Positions 53,689 through 62,452 of a stretch of DNA of 64,000 bases are shown here, one piece after another. Each line of letters opens with the position of its first letter. The first letter of the stretch is position 1. Source of the DNA: Leekyejoonella antrihumi (GTDB taxonomy: Bacteria; Actinomycetota; Actinomycetes; Actinomycetales; Dermatophilaceae). The stretch lies in the NCBI RefSeq assembly GCF_007845645.1, contig NZ_VCQV01000029.1:1-64000 (forward strand), written 5' to 3'. Both the position numbers and the translations under genes were made by a program. The notes beneath the pieces are model-generated. The model saw nothing but the letters and a program-made list of their open reading frames with translations. It had not been told where the DNA came from and ran no database searches.

Positions 53689-54174
53689 ATGTCGGTGCTC
53701 AGCAGTACTGTCCGTGTCGTGAGCTGGTTCAACACCGATCGAGTGGCGGTACTGCTGTCCGCCATTGCTGTCGTTTTCTCCTGCGTCAGCTGGTGGTCGA
53801 ACCGTAAGGTCGCCGAGCGATCCACGAGGGCGCAGGAGTCGATGGCCACGTCGCTCGCAGCCATGGGTGCGGGCTTAGCAAACGTCGAGCCGGACGAGGC
53901 ACCAAATTGGCAGATCCTGGCTCCGGACGACGGTCCGTGGTACCAGCTGGTCAATCTCGGTGGCACGGCGTATGACGTTGCGGTATCCGGTACGGCATTC
54001 GAGCGCTCTGGCACACCTGCGCACCGATCGGTCTGGCGACGCGGCGAAGGCGAATCGTTCCTCGGGGTGGATCGTTTCGGACAGGCACACGGCACCGTGG
54101 AAGCGTCGTACCGTGTGTCTGCAGAAGGTGACCGCCTCGCTTGGTCGAGCCCGCTGCTGCCTCGCACCACATAG
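53689..54174 (+). CDS. Hypothetical membrane-anchored protein, opposite strand
   Basis: This 161-residue protein has one N-terminal membrane helix (VAVLLSAIAVVFSCVSWWSN) followed by a coil (KVAERSTRAQESMATSLAAM). A beta-rich domain then follows (PNWQILAPDDGPWYQLVNLG, TAYDVAVSGTAFERSG). Composition and codon use support it over the Arg/Ser-rich opposite frame. It is the only plus-strand gene inside the transfer region and its start lies 12 bp from the methyltransferase start, so it has its own promoter. The family is unrecognised. Confidence 0.65.
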   Translation: MSVLSSTVRVVSWFNTDRVAVLLSAIAVVFSCVSWWSNRKVAERSTRAQESMATSLAAMGAGLANVEPDEAPNWQILAPDDGPWYQLVNLGGTAYDVAVSGTAFERSGTPAHRSVWRRGEGESFLGVDRFGQAHGTVEASYRVSAEGDRLAWSSPLLPRTT

Positions 54175-54181
54175 CACCGGT

Positions 54182-55207
54182 TCATGCCACGCCTCCGTTC
54201 GCCAGCTCGTGGTGCATCTCCGCGTCGCTGGTTGCGAAGCGGTGGATGGCAGCGGTCAGGCGCCCGACACGCTGGATCCGCCGCTGCAGCTCCGTGCGCC
54301 TGGTTTCGGCTTTGCCGCCGTGGAAGCGCCACAGCACCAGCGGGAAGATGCCAGTGCGGGCTTGCTCGGTGCCGGTGCGGAAGTAGGTCTCGTACTGCTC
54401 GCACTTGCGCACCAGCGTCGGCAGGGATTCGGTACCAAGATCGACCTCGACGAACCAGTAATCCTCGTAGGCACCGTCGGCGTCGCTTCCCGAAAGCCGC
54501 AGGGCGAGGTCGGGCGTCAGGCGCAGAGCTGCACCACCGAGCCCGGTATAGGTGCGAGTGGCTCGTTTCTCGATCTGGACTTGTAGAGCCGCAGTCATGT
54601 CGGTCGCGGCCTGCATGGCCGCCAGATGAGCGTCCGCGATCGCCAGCTCGTGAGCCAGGAAGCGCGTCGTCGGTACTCCGGTTCGGTAGGCCAGTGTCGG
54701 GGCGAGTCCACCTGTGACGGTCTCGCTGGCGAGGCGGTACCCGGCGCTGGTCAGCTGCCAGATCTGAACGTTGCTGCCCGCTTCGATGCCACCAACACGG
54801 CGGGCGGTGACGATCTGCAGGGCACCGGCTCGCTTGAGCCGCAGCAAGGTTCGCCTGGTTTCGCGTGCCGCCGAGTCGAGCCGCAGCTGGTTACTGGTGG
54901 GGAAGCAGAACTGCTGCACCTGATGCGTACTGAGGAAACGGTGCGTACCCAAGATGGCCAGGATGGCTCGGTCCCGGTCGGCCAGCTCGGCACGGAGCCG
55001 GGCACGAACCACGGTGCCGACCACCAGTCGGTGGCGCAGGTTCTTCGCCCCCGATGGGGGCGAAGTATTCGTCGCGGAAGAATCCGGGAATCGGCCGCTG
55101 ACGTCGGCAGATGTCGAGACCTGGCCTTGAGCGGCCGGACGGACGAGCGGACTGGCCTTCTCACTGTTCGGGGTGTGGTTTTCGGTGCTGTTCTCATAGC
55201 TACTCAT
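54182..55207 (-). CDS. Replication-relaxation family protein
   Basis: This 341-residue protein has a disordered Ser/Pro-rich N-terminus (~60 residues) and a winged-helix part (ADRDRAILAILGTHRFLSTH, LLRLKRAGALQIVTARRVGG). A nuclease-like beta region follows, with RFLAHELAIADAHLA and YEDYWFVEVDLGTESLPTLV plus KCEQYETYFRTG. This is the Replic_Relax architecture found beside TraG/HerA-like ATPases on actinobacterial plasmids and elements; roles in replication or DNA processing for transfer are proposed. Its start overlaps the ATPase stop by eight bases. Confidence 0.85.
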   Translation of the reverse strand: MSSYENSTENHTPNSEKASPLVRPAAQGQVSTSADVSGRFPDSSATNTSPPSGAKNLRHRLVVGTVVRARLRAELADRDRAILAILGTHRFLSTHQVQQFCFPTSNQLRLDSAARETRRTLLRLKRAGALQIVTARRVGGIEAGSNVQIWQLTSAGYRLASETVTGGLAPTLAYRTGVPTTRFLAHELAIADAHLAAMQAATDMTAALQVQIEKRATRTYTGLGGAALRLTPDLALRLSGSDADGAYEDYWFVEVDLGTESLPTLVRKCEQYETYFRTGTEQARTGIFPLVLWRFHGGKAETRRTELQRRIQRVGRLTAAIHRFATSDAEMHHELANGGVA

Positions 55208-57533
55208 GTGATTCCTCCTCTCTGTGCTCTGATTCCTTGTGGTGCAATTCGGCTGCGGAACGATTCGGTCGCCCACGCCCGAGACGTTCTGGCGCTTCGG
55301 GCGACTCCGCCTCGCCCTTGCTCGATGCGCCGGAGCCGGTGCCGCTGCCGCCAGCCACGTGAGCCAGTGCCTCTTCGGTGTCGCGAGCGTTCTGCCCGAA
55401 GCGGGACTCGGCGCGTTGTTGGAGTGCGGCCGGGTCGCGGAACGGTTCGTCCAGTGGCTGCGGTGACAGCGACACCCATGGTGTGGTCGAGCCGTCGACC
55501 AGCAGCCGGGCGTAGGCCTGGTACTGCTGAAGTACCGCGAAGTCCTGCCGGACAAGCAGGCCGTCGCCGAACAGGTTCGCCGTGCTCGTGGCGTCCTCGC
55601 CGCTGAGACGGAAGGCGATCTTCGAGCTGGTGTTGGCGTCGACGCCGGGCATGAGGGCACCGAGCTGCTTGCGGTACTGGTGCGCCAGTGTGACGCTCAT
55701 GCCGAGCGATCGGGCTTGCGCGAGAGCGTCGTCGAGACTGCCGGGGAGGCGCAGATAGTCCTGGACTTCGTCGATGACCAAGCCGACCTGGGAGCGCTGG
55801 CTCGCCGGTAGCTGGAGCCGGGTCAAGGCAGCCCGCCAGACATCGGCCACGATGAGTGACCCGAGTAAGGCGGCGGCTTCCTGCCCGATGCTGTCTTTGC
55901 CGAGCCGAACGAGCAGGATCTTGTGTTCCGTGAACACCTGCTCAATCCGGAAGCTCGGCTGAAGCTGCCCGACAATCGCTCGCAGGCTTGGCCGCAGCAA
56001 GACGGTGCGGAGCTTATTCATGAGTGGCCGGATGACCGTTGCTCGGTTGTCCGGCGACAAGCTCTCGTACTCGGCCCAGAAGGCACCAAGGCCGAGCGGA
56101 TCGTCCGGTGCGACAGCGGCGACTACTTTCCGCCGCAACGCATCGTTGGTCAGCAGCAGCGGAATGAGCGCCAGCGATGCTTGCCCACCCGTCAGGTGGT
56201 ACCGAGCAAGGCTGAGTGCGGCGCTGTGCAGGATATCGCTGGAGCGTGGGCCGAGGCCGCTGCCGAACAGCGAGGCGAAGACGTGCACCACCTGATCCGC
56301 CACCAGATCCGCCTCAGCCAGGGTGACGACACTGCCAATGCTGTCGAACCCGACCGGCCGAGAGGAACTCGGGTCGAGCACCACGACGTCGTCCACCCGG
56401 TGCTCCGGGATGCGAGCCAGCAGCTCGGTGACCAGATCCGCTTTCGGGTCGATGACGATCTGGCCGTACCCGGCCTGAATCTCTTGCAGGATCTGCTGGG
56501 CGAGCAACGTTGACTTGCCGACGCCGGTCGGGCCGAGGATGTGCCGGTGCTGCAAGCCGCCCCGGATCGGCTGGTGAATCCCTCGCTGGCGACCCCGTTC
56601 GAGGGCGTGCGTCGCCAGGCCGTAGCGGATGCCACCACTTCTCGGGTGCGCGCTGGTGGCCGCGAGCAGGCGTGGATGACGCGGCCGCAGGCCAGGCAGC
56701 ACCGTGTCGGGCTTGTCCGCGACGGGCAGGCCGAGTGGTACCAAGTCAGCCACGGCCAGCGATAGCGGCCACAGAAATGGTGACGAGACGTTTGTGGCAG
56801 ATTTCGGACTGCAGCCGACCAGGCGCACCGCTTGACTCGGTGCCTCGAGACCGCGCAAAGCGGCGCCGACTTGGCCGATGAGGTGTCCGGCGCGCTCCCT
56901 GGTGCCGGAGATGGCGAGCACGCGAATGCAACAGCCGAAGCCGTGCTGAGCGAGCTTGGCTACTTCGTCGGCCGGCGTTGTCTGGCTCCCGCCTGCGGAT
57001 GGCTTACGTGGTCGGTTCCGTGCGCCGAGTACCAGCTGGAAACACAGCAATTCATTAGCACCCGCCTGCGCCAGCGCGGCCAGCAGACTGCGCGTGATTG
57101 CCAGTTGCTCGCTGTTGTCGCCAGCGTGCAGCGGCTGGAACCGATGCCCCGTGATCCGCACCGTCGCCGCCAGCTGAACTCCTTCTCGTGATGGCACCGT
57201 CGTGTGCGGTGAGACGAGCAAGCCCGGGACGTGCGTGCGCAGTACGTGGAGGGCCTTTCGCAACGCCACGTCGTCGTCTGCACCGAGCCGCCAGCCCACG
57301 TTCCCGCCTTGACCGGTGACTTCCAGCACCAGACGTGGCTGCCGGGCAAGTCCAGCGAAGCCGAGAAAGACAGCGTGTGCGGTGTCGGGGGAGAGGGCTT
57401 CGGTGAACTCCAGGTCGCGCCAGGTGAGCGAATGCTTAGTCATTTGCCGCCTCGTTTTCGGGCGCGCCTGCGAGTTACGTCGCCCAGCCGAGTCCGCCGC
57501 TTGATTTCCAGACTTCTTCTTATTTTTTGGCAT
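55200..57533 (-). CDS. VirD4/TraG/HerA-like DNA-transfer ATPase
   Basis: This 777-residue ATPase has an N-terminal ~300-residue domain without a recognised fold. Walker A is HILGPTGVGKSTLLAQQI, then GQIVIDPKADLVTELL, Walker B QVGLVIDEVQDYL, and the helicase-like MSVTLAHQYRKQL followed by NTSSKIAFRLSGEDA. A Glu-rich tail ends the protein. It probably drives DNA movement through the membrane during conjugation. No membrane helix is evident, which is closer to HerA/TraD types. GGAGGGTG precedes the ATG, and the promoter upstream carries the XRE operator between its -35 and -10. Confidence 0.85.
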   Translation of the reverse strand: MPKNKKKSGNQAADSAGRRNSQARPKTRRQMTKHSLTWRDLEFTEALSPDTAHAVFLGFAGLARQPRLVLEVTGQGGNVGWRLGADDDVALRKALHVLRTHVPGLLVSPHTTVPSREGVQLAATVRITGHRFQPLHAGDNSEQLAITRSLLAALAQAGANELLCFQLVLGARNRPRKPSAGGSQTTPADEVAKLAQHGFGCCIRVLAISGTRERAGHLIGQVGAALRGLEAPSQAVRLVGCSPKSATNVSSPFLWPLSLAVADLVPLGLPVADKPDTVLPGLRPRHPRLLAATSAHPRSGGIRYGLATHALERGRQRGIHQPIRGGLQHRHILGPTGVGKSTLLAQQILQEIQAGYGQIVIDPKADLVTELLARIPEHRVDDVVVLDPSSSRPVGFDSIGSVVTLAEADLVADQVVHVFASLFGSGLGPRSSDILHSAALSLARYHLTGGQASLALIPLLLTNDALRRKVVAAVAPDDPLGLGAFWAEYESLSPDNRATVIRPLMNKLRTVLLRPSLRAIVGQLQPSFRIEQVFTEHKILLVRLGKDSIGQEAAALLGSLIVADVWRAALTRLQLPASQRSQVGLVIDEVQDYLRLPGSLDDALAQARSLGMSVTLAHQYRKQLGALMPGVDANTSSKIAFRLSGEDATSTANLFGDGLLVRQDFAVLQQYQAYARLLVDGSTTPWVSLSPQPLDEPFRDPAALQQRAESRFGQNARDTEEALAHVAGGSGTGSGASSKGEAESPEAPERLGRGRPNRSAAELHHKESEHREEESHE

Positions 57534-57577
57534 AACAAATACACCCTCCTTTCCTGGTTTACTTTCTGATTGTTTCC

Positions 57578-57660
57578 GTGTCCATTACGTCGGACACGTC
57601 CTGCATTTGACTATGCGTCCAATGCTTTGGACAGTCAATACAGTTTGTTGATTCCACAAC
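57578..57660 (-). promoter_or_regulatory. Transfer-operon promoter with operator in the spacer, plus a second palindrome
   Basis: On the minus strand TTGACT (57633-57638), a 17-bp spacer and CATAGT (57610-57615) form a promoter for the ATPase gene. The spacer consists of the palindrome GTCCAA-AGCA-TTGGAC (57617-57632, read on the minus strand) plus one base, so a bound repressor would block RNA polymerase directly. A second, different palindrome, GTGTCC-N8-GGACAC (57578-57597), lies downstream of the start of transcription. Confidence 0.78.
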
Positions 57661-57778
57661 GCCGAACGGACACACATGACTACTGGCGATTCTGGCATTT
57701 TGATTCACTCGAACTGCACGTGATTACGTCCATGCTGCACGCGTAATTGATTGAACAACCTGAACTGGAAAGTAGCCC

Positions 57779-58012
57779 TTACCAACCGCGCCAGCGCCGG
57801 AACCCGAGCCACAGCCCGACGCCAACCACCAATACAAACGCCAGCACACACAGCGATAACCAGATATCCTGCAGAATGGTGACCGCCCCATACAGCGCCA
57901 TAGCCCCAAGTAGCACCGCGAAGCAGCCGCTGACGATCCGGTCGAGTAGCTTGCCCGGGTCGCCGCCTTCTCCGGTCACGACGTCACCAAGATGTCGCTG
58001 CGGCTCGGGCAT
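57779..58012 (-). CDS. Small membrane protein
   Basis: This 77-residue protein has two membrane helices (SGCFAVLLGAMALYGAVTIL, LCVLAFVLVVGVGLWLGF) and a charged N-terminus. Its start lies within the 3' end of the upstream gene (overlap of 37 bases), so it is translated with it. The family is unrecognised; small membrane proteins of this kind are common in transfer regions. The start could also be further downstream. Confidence 0.6.
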   Translation of the reverse strand: MPEPQRHLGDVVTGEGGDPGKLLDRIVSGCFAVLLGAMALYGAVTILQDIWLSLCVLAFVLVVGVGLWLGFRRWRGW

Positions 58013-58569
58013 GGAGCATCCGGCTCGGGTACGCGGCGGATCTCCTCGATGAGGCCGATCTCGGTGCCGTACTCGACACACTCCTCGACAAACCGCCGCT
58101 GGTGAATCGGGAACCGCCCGATGAGTGCCATGAGCTGGATCTGGCCGACGATGTCGGCGCGGAAGACCTGCCACGGCAGCGAGTACTTCGGGAAGCCAGC
58201 GCGCTCTAGCTGCTCAAGGTGCCATATCCCGAGTTCGAGCTCGTCGTCCAGCTGGAACGACAGGCCGAGCTGCATGTGGCTGACGTCGTGCCAGAACCGG
58301 AAGCAGATGTTGTCTTCGTCCTGGAAGAAGATCGAGGTGTCGCAGAACTGGTTGTAGATCGGCAAGGGTGTGCCATTGGCCTGGCTTTCGGCATACGCCC
58401 CGCGTAGCTGCTGATACGTGCTCGGCGCATCCGGGCAGCCTTCGTAGGTGAAGCCGACTCGAGCGCCGGTGTCACGGGCTTGCTGCTGCACGAAGCTGGT
58501 CAGGTCGTTCCTGGCGAGCACCAGCTCCAGTGCCAGCGTTGGGTTGGTCGTAGTCTCGGAAGTGGACAT
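57976..58569 (-). CDS. Hypothetical element protein with possible metal-binding histidines
   Basis: This 197-residue protein is unrecognised. It is mainly helical and contains CFRFWHDVSHMQLGLSFQLD, then ELELGIWHLEQLERAGFP and GRFPIHQRRFVEECVEYGTE. The spacing of His, Asp and Glu (FWHDVSH, IWHLEQ, EECVEYG) could form a metal site as in HD or ferritin-like folds, but I cannot assign a family. AAATGGGGATCC precedes the ATG, without a strong ribosome site. It is in the minus-strand transfer series. Confidence 0.7.
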   Translation of the reverse strand: MSTSETTTNPTLALELVLARNDLTSFVQQQARDTGARVGFTYEGCPDAPSTYQQLRGAYAESQANGTPLPIYNQFCDTSIFFQDEDNICFRFWHDVSHMQLGLSFQLDDELELGIWHLEQLERAGFPKYSLPWQVFRADIVGQIQLMALIGRFPIHQRRFVEECVEYGTEIGLIEEIRRVPEPDAPCPSRSDILVTS

Positions 58570-58694
58570 GCGGGATCCCCATTTCTCTTTGGATGGAACC
58601 TGGGAGGGGTGGTGTCTTCGGTGTCCGAAGTCCTCGGAGGAGAAGCGGTGTGAACGCGTCTCCTCCGAGGCGCTCCAGATGCAGGGCCAGACGG

Positions 58695-58946
58695 TCAGTG
58701 GCCGGGCTGGCGTGTCTGCTCCACGGTGGTGGCGTGATCCACCATCCGCCGATGTGCCCTGAACGCTTCGGCGTCCAGGGCTTGCTTGACCCGGATGGCC
58801 CGAGCCAGCGTGTCGGCGTTCCGCCGGGCGACTGCCTGCCGATGGGCTACGGAGCGGGAGGACTCCCCTCCGAGCATCTCGACCAGGAACAGGCCGACCA
58901 GCCCGACGAGCACCAGTACTGAACCGACCGTGACGAGAACAACCAT
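58695..58946 (-). CDS. Small single-pass membrane protein
   Basis: This 83-residue protein has an N-terminal membrane helix (VTVGSVLVLVGLVGLFLVEM) and a charged, probably helical cytoplasmic part (VARRNADTLARAIRVKQALD). An AAAGGAGA-type ribosome site precedes the ATG. The family is unrecognised. It lies between two other unknown proteins, with 30 bp to the upstream gene. Confidence 0.65.
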   Translation of the reverse strand: MVVLVTVGSVLVLVGLVGLFLVEMLGGESSRSVAHRQAVARRNADTLARAIRVKQALDAEAFRAHRRMVDHATTVEQTRQPGH

Positions 58947-58976
58947 GGCGATGTCTCCTTTCTTGTCTTGGCGGGC

Positions 58977-59285
58977 TTACGAGAACCGGGCGATCGCGGA
59001 GGCCGCCCCGATCGTGTACGCCCCGATGATTTGCTCGTAGTACGCTGCACCCTCCGGTGCGACGTCCATGAGGCTCTTGGCCGCCGACACGAGGGTGCCG
59101 ACGTTGTTGAGGGCGCTGTAGGTCAGGCCGGCCCGGACGGTGTCCGTGGTCAGGGCAACCTCGCCGCGGCCGAGCACCAGGTCGGTGTGCTTCTTGATCT
59201 GCCTGGTGACGCCACGGCTGATGCTGTGACTGGGTACCAGACTGGACTGGTTGGTACTGCCGAACAGAGAGACTTCTCCGCTCAT
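58977..59285 (-). CDS. Hypothetical element protein
   Basis: This 102-residue protein (SRGVTRQIKKHTDLVLGRGE, ALTTDTVRAGLTYSALNNVG) is helical, with no membrane segment or signal. It is unrecognised. AGGAGAA precedes ATG 59285 at the right distance. It is the first gene of the minus-strand series that leads into the transfer genes; two direct CTGACAC repeats lie about 100 bp upstream. Confidence 0.68.
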   Translation of the reverse strand: MSGEVSLFGSTNQSSLVPSHSISRGVTRQIKKHTDLVLGRGEVALTTDTVRAGLTYSALNNVGTLVSAAKSLMDVAPEGAAYYEQIIGAYTIGAASAIARFS

Positions 59286-59386
59286 AGCGTTCTCCTTCCC
59301 GGACGCCCGATCTGCGGCACCGGTGGTGCTGCTGGAGCGGTCGGGAGACCTGGAAACGACGCTAAGACGGCACCGGGGCGGCGTCA

Positions 59387-59404
59387 CTGACACAAAACTG
59401 ACAC
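59387..59404. repeat. Two CTGACAC repeats 11 bp apart
   Basis: CTGACAC occurs at 59387-59393 and 59398-59404 with an 11-bp period in the 210-bp gap upstream of the 59285 gene. One-turn spacing suggests binding of a regulator to one face. Nothing else is visible in this gap (59286-59495). Confidence 0.4.
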
Positions 59405-59495
59405 CGCGACAGCCCTCGAGTAGATGCGACCGCATTGGCGTCGGTGTGCGCCGTCGCCTGATGGACGACAACGCGACACAGATGGGGTAGCGCGG

Positions 59496-60428
59496 TCAGT
59501 CGGTAGGGATGATCTCGGCGGGTGCGGCCGGGAACGACGCGAACGGCGGTGTCCGGGGCACGCCGTCGTGCCCGGGCCAACTGCCCCAGGTGACGGTGGC
59601 TTCGGTCATGAAGTTGCGCTGGGTCTGGATCTTGGCGACCAGACGGTTGTCCGCCAGCTGAGCGCCAAGCACCCACTGCGGCCAAACACCCATCCGCCAC
59701 TCGACGTCGATCTTGAACAGCCACTTTGCGTCCGGACGCAGCACGACCGGCGTGAGGTGCCACCCTGCTCGGACGTAGCCAGTCTCGGGATTCGGCGCAT
59801 CGTCGAACTCGAACGGCAGATCTTGGAGTTCGTCGTTGATCCAGACGGCTGGCTCGCGCCACTCTGAGCCCGTATCCATGTGCAGCGCGATGACCGGGAA
59901 CACCAGCGGCCCCGTCTGGTAGATCGTCAGGTGGCCCCACGGGCGGAAGAACAGCACCTCGTCACGGAAGATGGTCGCCAGGGCTTCGGCACCACGGTCG
60001 CTGCGACGACGCGCCGTGCGCTCATCCACGAAGTGTGCCTCGGCATACGAGCGCAGCCGCTTCTCCAGCGTGTCACCCACCGACACCAGTCCACATGTCT
60101 CCAGGTAAGCGCGGATGTCACCCTCCGGATCCGCACCGTGATGCTTGAGCATGTCCACCAGCGTTGTGAAGGCCTGATCCGGGCTGCCCATGCCGACCAC
60201 ACGCGTCAGGGCTTCTGACCCGACGAGATCTGAGCGGCTACGGACACCTTCGCTACGCCGAAGGGCGCGGAGCTCGCGGAGGAGCTGAGTGCGGAGGGGG
60301 TCGGAGGGCACGGTTGCAATAATGGCTGACGGCCGTGCCACGAAGTCCCGAAAATTGCGGGGATCTGGTGTACCGCTCCGTCGGAACGCGCGCCCCGGTA
60401 GCTCGAACGAGCCGTCGACTCTGACCAT
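59496..60428 (-). CDS. Hypothetical element protein of about 310 residues
   Basis: The protein is unrecognised. The N-terminal part (NFRDFVARPSAIIATVPSDP, LRTQLLRELRALRRSEGVRS) is basic and helical. The C-terminal part has beta-strand character (FFRPWGHLTIYQTGPLVFPV, ALHMDTGSEWREPAVWINDE) like a jelly-roll or START-type fold. ATG 60428 was chosen; ATG 60455 would add nine residues. It is divergent from the MerR-like gene at 60543, with which it may share a control region. Confidence 0.65.
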   Translation of the reverse strand: MVRVDGSFELPGRAFRRSGTPDPRNFRDFVARPSAIIATVPSDPLRTQLLRELRALRRSEGVRSRSDLVGSEALTRVVGMGSPDQAFTTLVDMLKHHGADPEGDIRAYLETCGLVSVGDTLEKRLRSYAEAHFVDERTARRRSDRGAEALATIFRDEVLFFRPWGHLTIYQTGPLVFPVIALHMDTGSEWREPAVWINDELQDLPFEFDDAPNPETGYVRAGWHLTPVVLRPDAKWLFKIDVEWRMGVWPQWVLGAQLADNRLVAKIQTQRNFMTEATVTWGSWPGHDGVPRTPPFASFPAAPAEIIPTD

Positions 60429-60542
60429 GCGTAGGGTTCGGAAGACACGGAACATCGCGACATACCTGAATATCACGTCGACACGGGGGTCAATGACCGT
60501 TACGCTGGTCCGGAAGTAGACGAACAGGCAGGCGGGACGACG

Positions 60543-60767
60543 TTGATCACAGTGAGCGGGATCCAGCACCGCACCATTGCAGACGTGGTGCCGGTGTTCG
60601 GAGTCTCGACCAAGACCATCAGGAACTACATCAAGCAGGGGATCATCCCCCAACCGCCCGTAGTAACCTACGGCCTGCGGGACGTTTCGGTGTTCCCGGA
60701 TGACTACATCGAAGAGTCGAAGCGCCGACTGCGTGAGCGCAGGAACGGAACTGATGGAGATGGCTGA
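60543..60767 (+). CDS. MerR/excisionase-like helix-turn-helix protein
   Basis: This 74-residue protein (IADVVPVFGVSTKTIRNYIK, GIIPQPPVVTYGLRDVSVFP) has the MerR-type helix-turn-helix and wing but no effector domain. It starts with TTG 60543, or GTG 60552. Its stop overlaps the start of the flavoprotein gene by eight bases, so the two are translated together. It could control the divergent gene pair, or serve as the excisionase of the element. Confidence 0.72.
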   Translation: MITVSGIQHRTIADVVPVFGVSTKTIRNYIKQGIIPQPPVVTYGLRDVSVFPDDYIEESKRRLRERRNGTDGDG

Positions 60768-62439
60768 CGTGTCCGACGGTACCCCCACCACCGACTGGGT
60801 AGCCGATCCTCCGGCGGTTGAACCCGAGGAGACCCGGTCGCGATGGGGCGACTTCGCACCGCGCGAAGAGCGCGCCGTCCTGCGCTCCCTGCTACGAGAC
60901 CTCTCCAACGACGACGGCCCGCTCGATGCCCTCGACGAAGAGTTACCGGCGGCTCGCGCTGCCGGCTTGCCGGAGCAGGTCGCCAAGAACGTCCGCGAAG
61001 CCGTCACGATGGACCCTGACATGACTGGAGAGGACGCGTCTAGCGTACTCGGCGGCCTGATCGAGTACCTGTACTATGCCAATCGGTCATCTCTCCTTGC
61101 CAAGTATCGCCTACTGCAGCCCGCTTACCGGGTGTATGCCGACCACGAAGCGAACGCCGAGTCACCGTCTGGTACCGTCCCAGCGAGCGTGCCGTCCTGG
61201 ATCGGATCGAGGTGGCCGTTCCTCGGCCACCGGATCGGCTTTCCGATTGGTGTCGCCGCTTCAGGCCTGACTACGAACGCCCAGTGCGTGAAGCGCCTCT
61301 TTGAGGCGGGATACAACGTCGTTACCTACAAGACGGTGCGATCTCAATTCACACCGCCTCACCCGCGACCCAACTGGGCTCTGCTCAACTCCGATAGCAT
61401 CAAGGCAATCGGTGACCCGGAAACTGTGGTCACGGTTAACCCCGAGACAACGCTTGTTGAGGCAGACAGCTCGGCTAACTCGTTCGGCGTTCCAAGTCCG
61501 GAACCCACCGTTTGGGTTGACGACTTCCGCACTGCGGCGAAGGCTGCCGGTGAGGGTCAGGTCCTCATTTGTAGTGTCCTCGGCGAGGATAACAATAGCG
61601 ACCATAGTGAGCGAAGCACGGACGTTCTGATCGCTGATTTCATCGCGGTTACTCGTCATGCTATGTCGGCGGGTGCGGAGACTGTGGAACTCAACTTGTC
61701 GTGCCCGAACACAACTAGGCTCGATGACGAGCCTACGCTACCGCTCTGCTATGATGTCGAACTTGCGATTGCAATCGTGGTGAAGGTCCGAGAAAGCGTC
61801 GGACATTCCGTCAAGCTGGGTGCCAAGTTGTCGTACTTGGAGCACGACAACCTTGCCAGGTTCCTCGATGGCGCTGCGCATCACCTGGATTTCGTCTCGG
61901 GTATCAATACTGTCGCCCACCCGGTGGAGTCTGCCGTCGGCGAAGGTACGCCATACTTCGGCAAGCGGCTCGTTGCAGGAATTGGAGGTGCAGTTATCCA
62001 GCCGCTAGCCCTTGAGTTCGTGCGCGCGTGCAAGCAGTACAAGGACGAGAACAACGCCGACTTCGCCATCATCGGGGTGGGTGGAGTGACTGACCCCGCG
62101 TCATTCGTCGCCATGCGTGAGGCCGGTGCCGACATCGTTCAGGCTGTCACCGGTGTTTTCCTTAATAGCCTTCTGGCTGTCGACTGCATGCGCTCGCTCG
62201 GTGCGACGATGCGTAGCCCGCTGGACGATGCCGAGAAGGAGCGCATTCTCCAGACAGCTATGTCAAGGATCCCCGTCCCTGAATGGGAATTCACTACATC
62301 ATCAGAGCTTCCGGTAGGAGTCACCGCGGAGCTATTGGACGAGCTCGTGATATCCGGCGCTCTCGTCATGACATCGGCCGCTGGGGCGCCGCGCTACCTC
62401 CGCTCGGACGCAGACTCTCGACCGTCCGTCAACGCCTGA
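60760..62439 (+). CDS. Dihydroorotate-dehydrogenase-like flavoprotein with extra N-terminal domain
   Basis: This 559-residue protein has an N-terminal ~130-residue acidic helical part that is not known in DHODs. The FMN barrel follows: GFPIGVAASGLTTNAQCVKR, NVVTYKTVRSQFTPPHPRPN, ETVELNLSCPNTTRL, VKLGAKLSYLEHDNL, LDFVSGINTV, and GVGGVTDPASFVAMREAGAD with IVQAVTG. NLSCPN and the phosphate-binding GVGG are intact. The oxidation step could be dihydroorotate to orotate or a related uracil/pyrimidine reaction. No other pyrimidine genes are near, which is odd for a housekeeping DHOD. It is followed by a membrane-protein gene after 13 bp. Confidence 0.82.
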   Translation: MADVSDGTPTTDWVADPPAVEPEETRSRWGDFAPREERAVLRSLLRDLSNDDGPLDALDEELPAARAAGLPEQVAKNVREAVTMDPDMTGEDASSVLGGLIEYLYYANRSSLLAKYRLLQPAYRVYADHEANAESPSGTVPASVPSWIGSRWPFLGHRIGFPIGVAASGLTTNAQCVKRLFEAGYNVVTYKTVRSQFTPPHPRPNWALLNSDSIKAIGDPETVVTVNPETTLVEADSSANSFGVPSPEPTVWVDDFRTAAKAAGEGQVLICSVLGEDNNSDHSERSTDVLIADFIAVTRHAMSAGAETVELNLSCPNTTRLDDEPTLPLCYDVELAIAIVVKVRESVGHSVKLGAKLSYLEHDNLARFLDGAAHHLDFVSGINTVAHPVESAVGEGTPYFGKRLVAGIGGAVIQPLALEFVRACKQYKDENNADFAIIGVGGVTDPASFVAMREAGADIVQAVTGVFLNSLLAVDCMRSLGATMRSPLDDAEKERILQTAMSRIPVPEWEFTTSSELPVGVTAELLDELVISGALVMTSAAGAPRYLRSDADSRPSVNA

Positions 62440-62452
62440 GCCGTTCGTCACC

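Noticed and set aside
60429-61022. Extension of the 59496-60428 protein to codons up to 61022
   Set aside because: It would overlap the HTH and flavoprotein genes on the opposite strand, and the added residues are Ser/Arg-rich noise.
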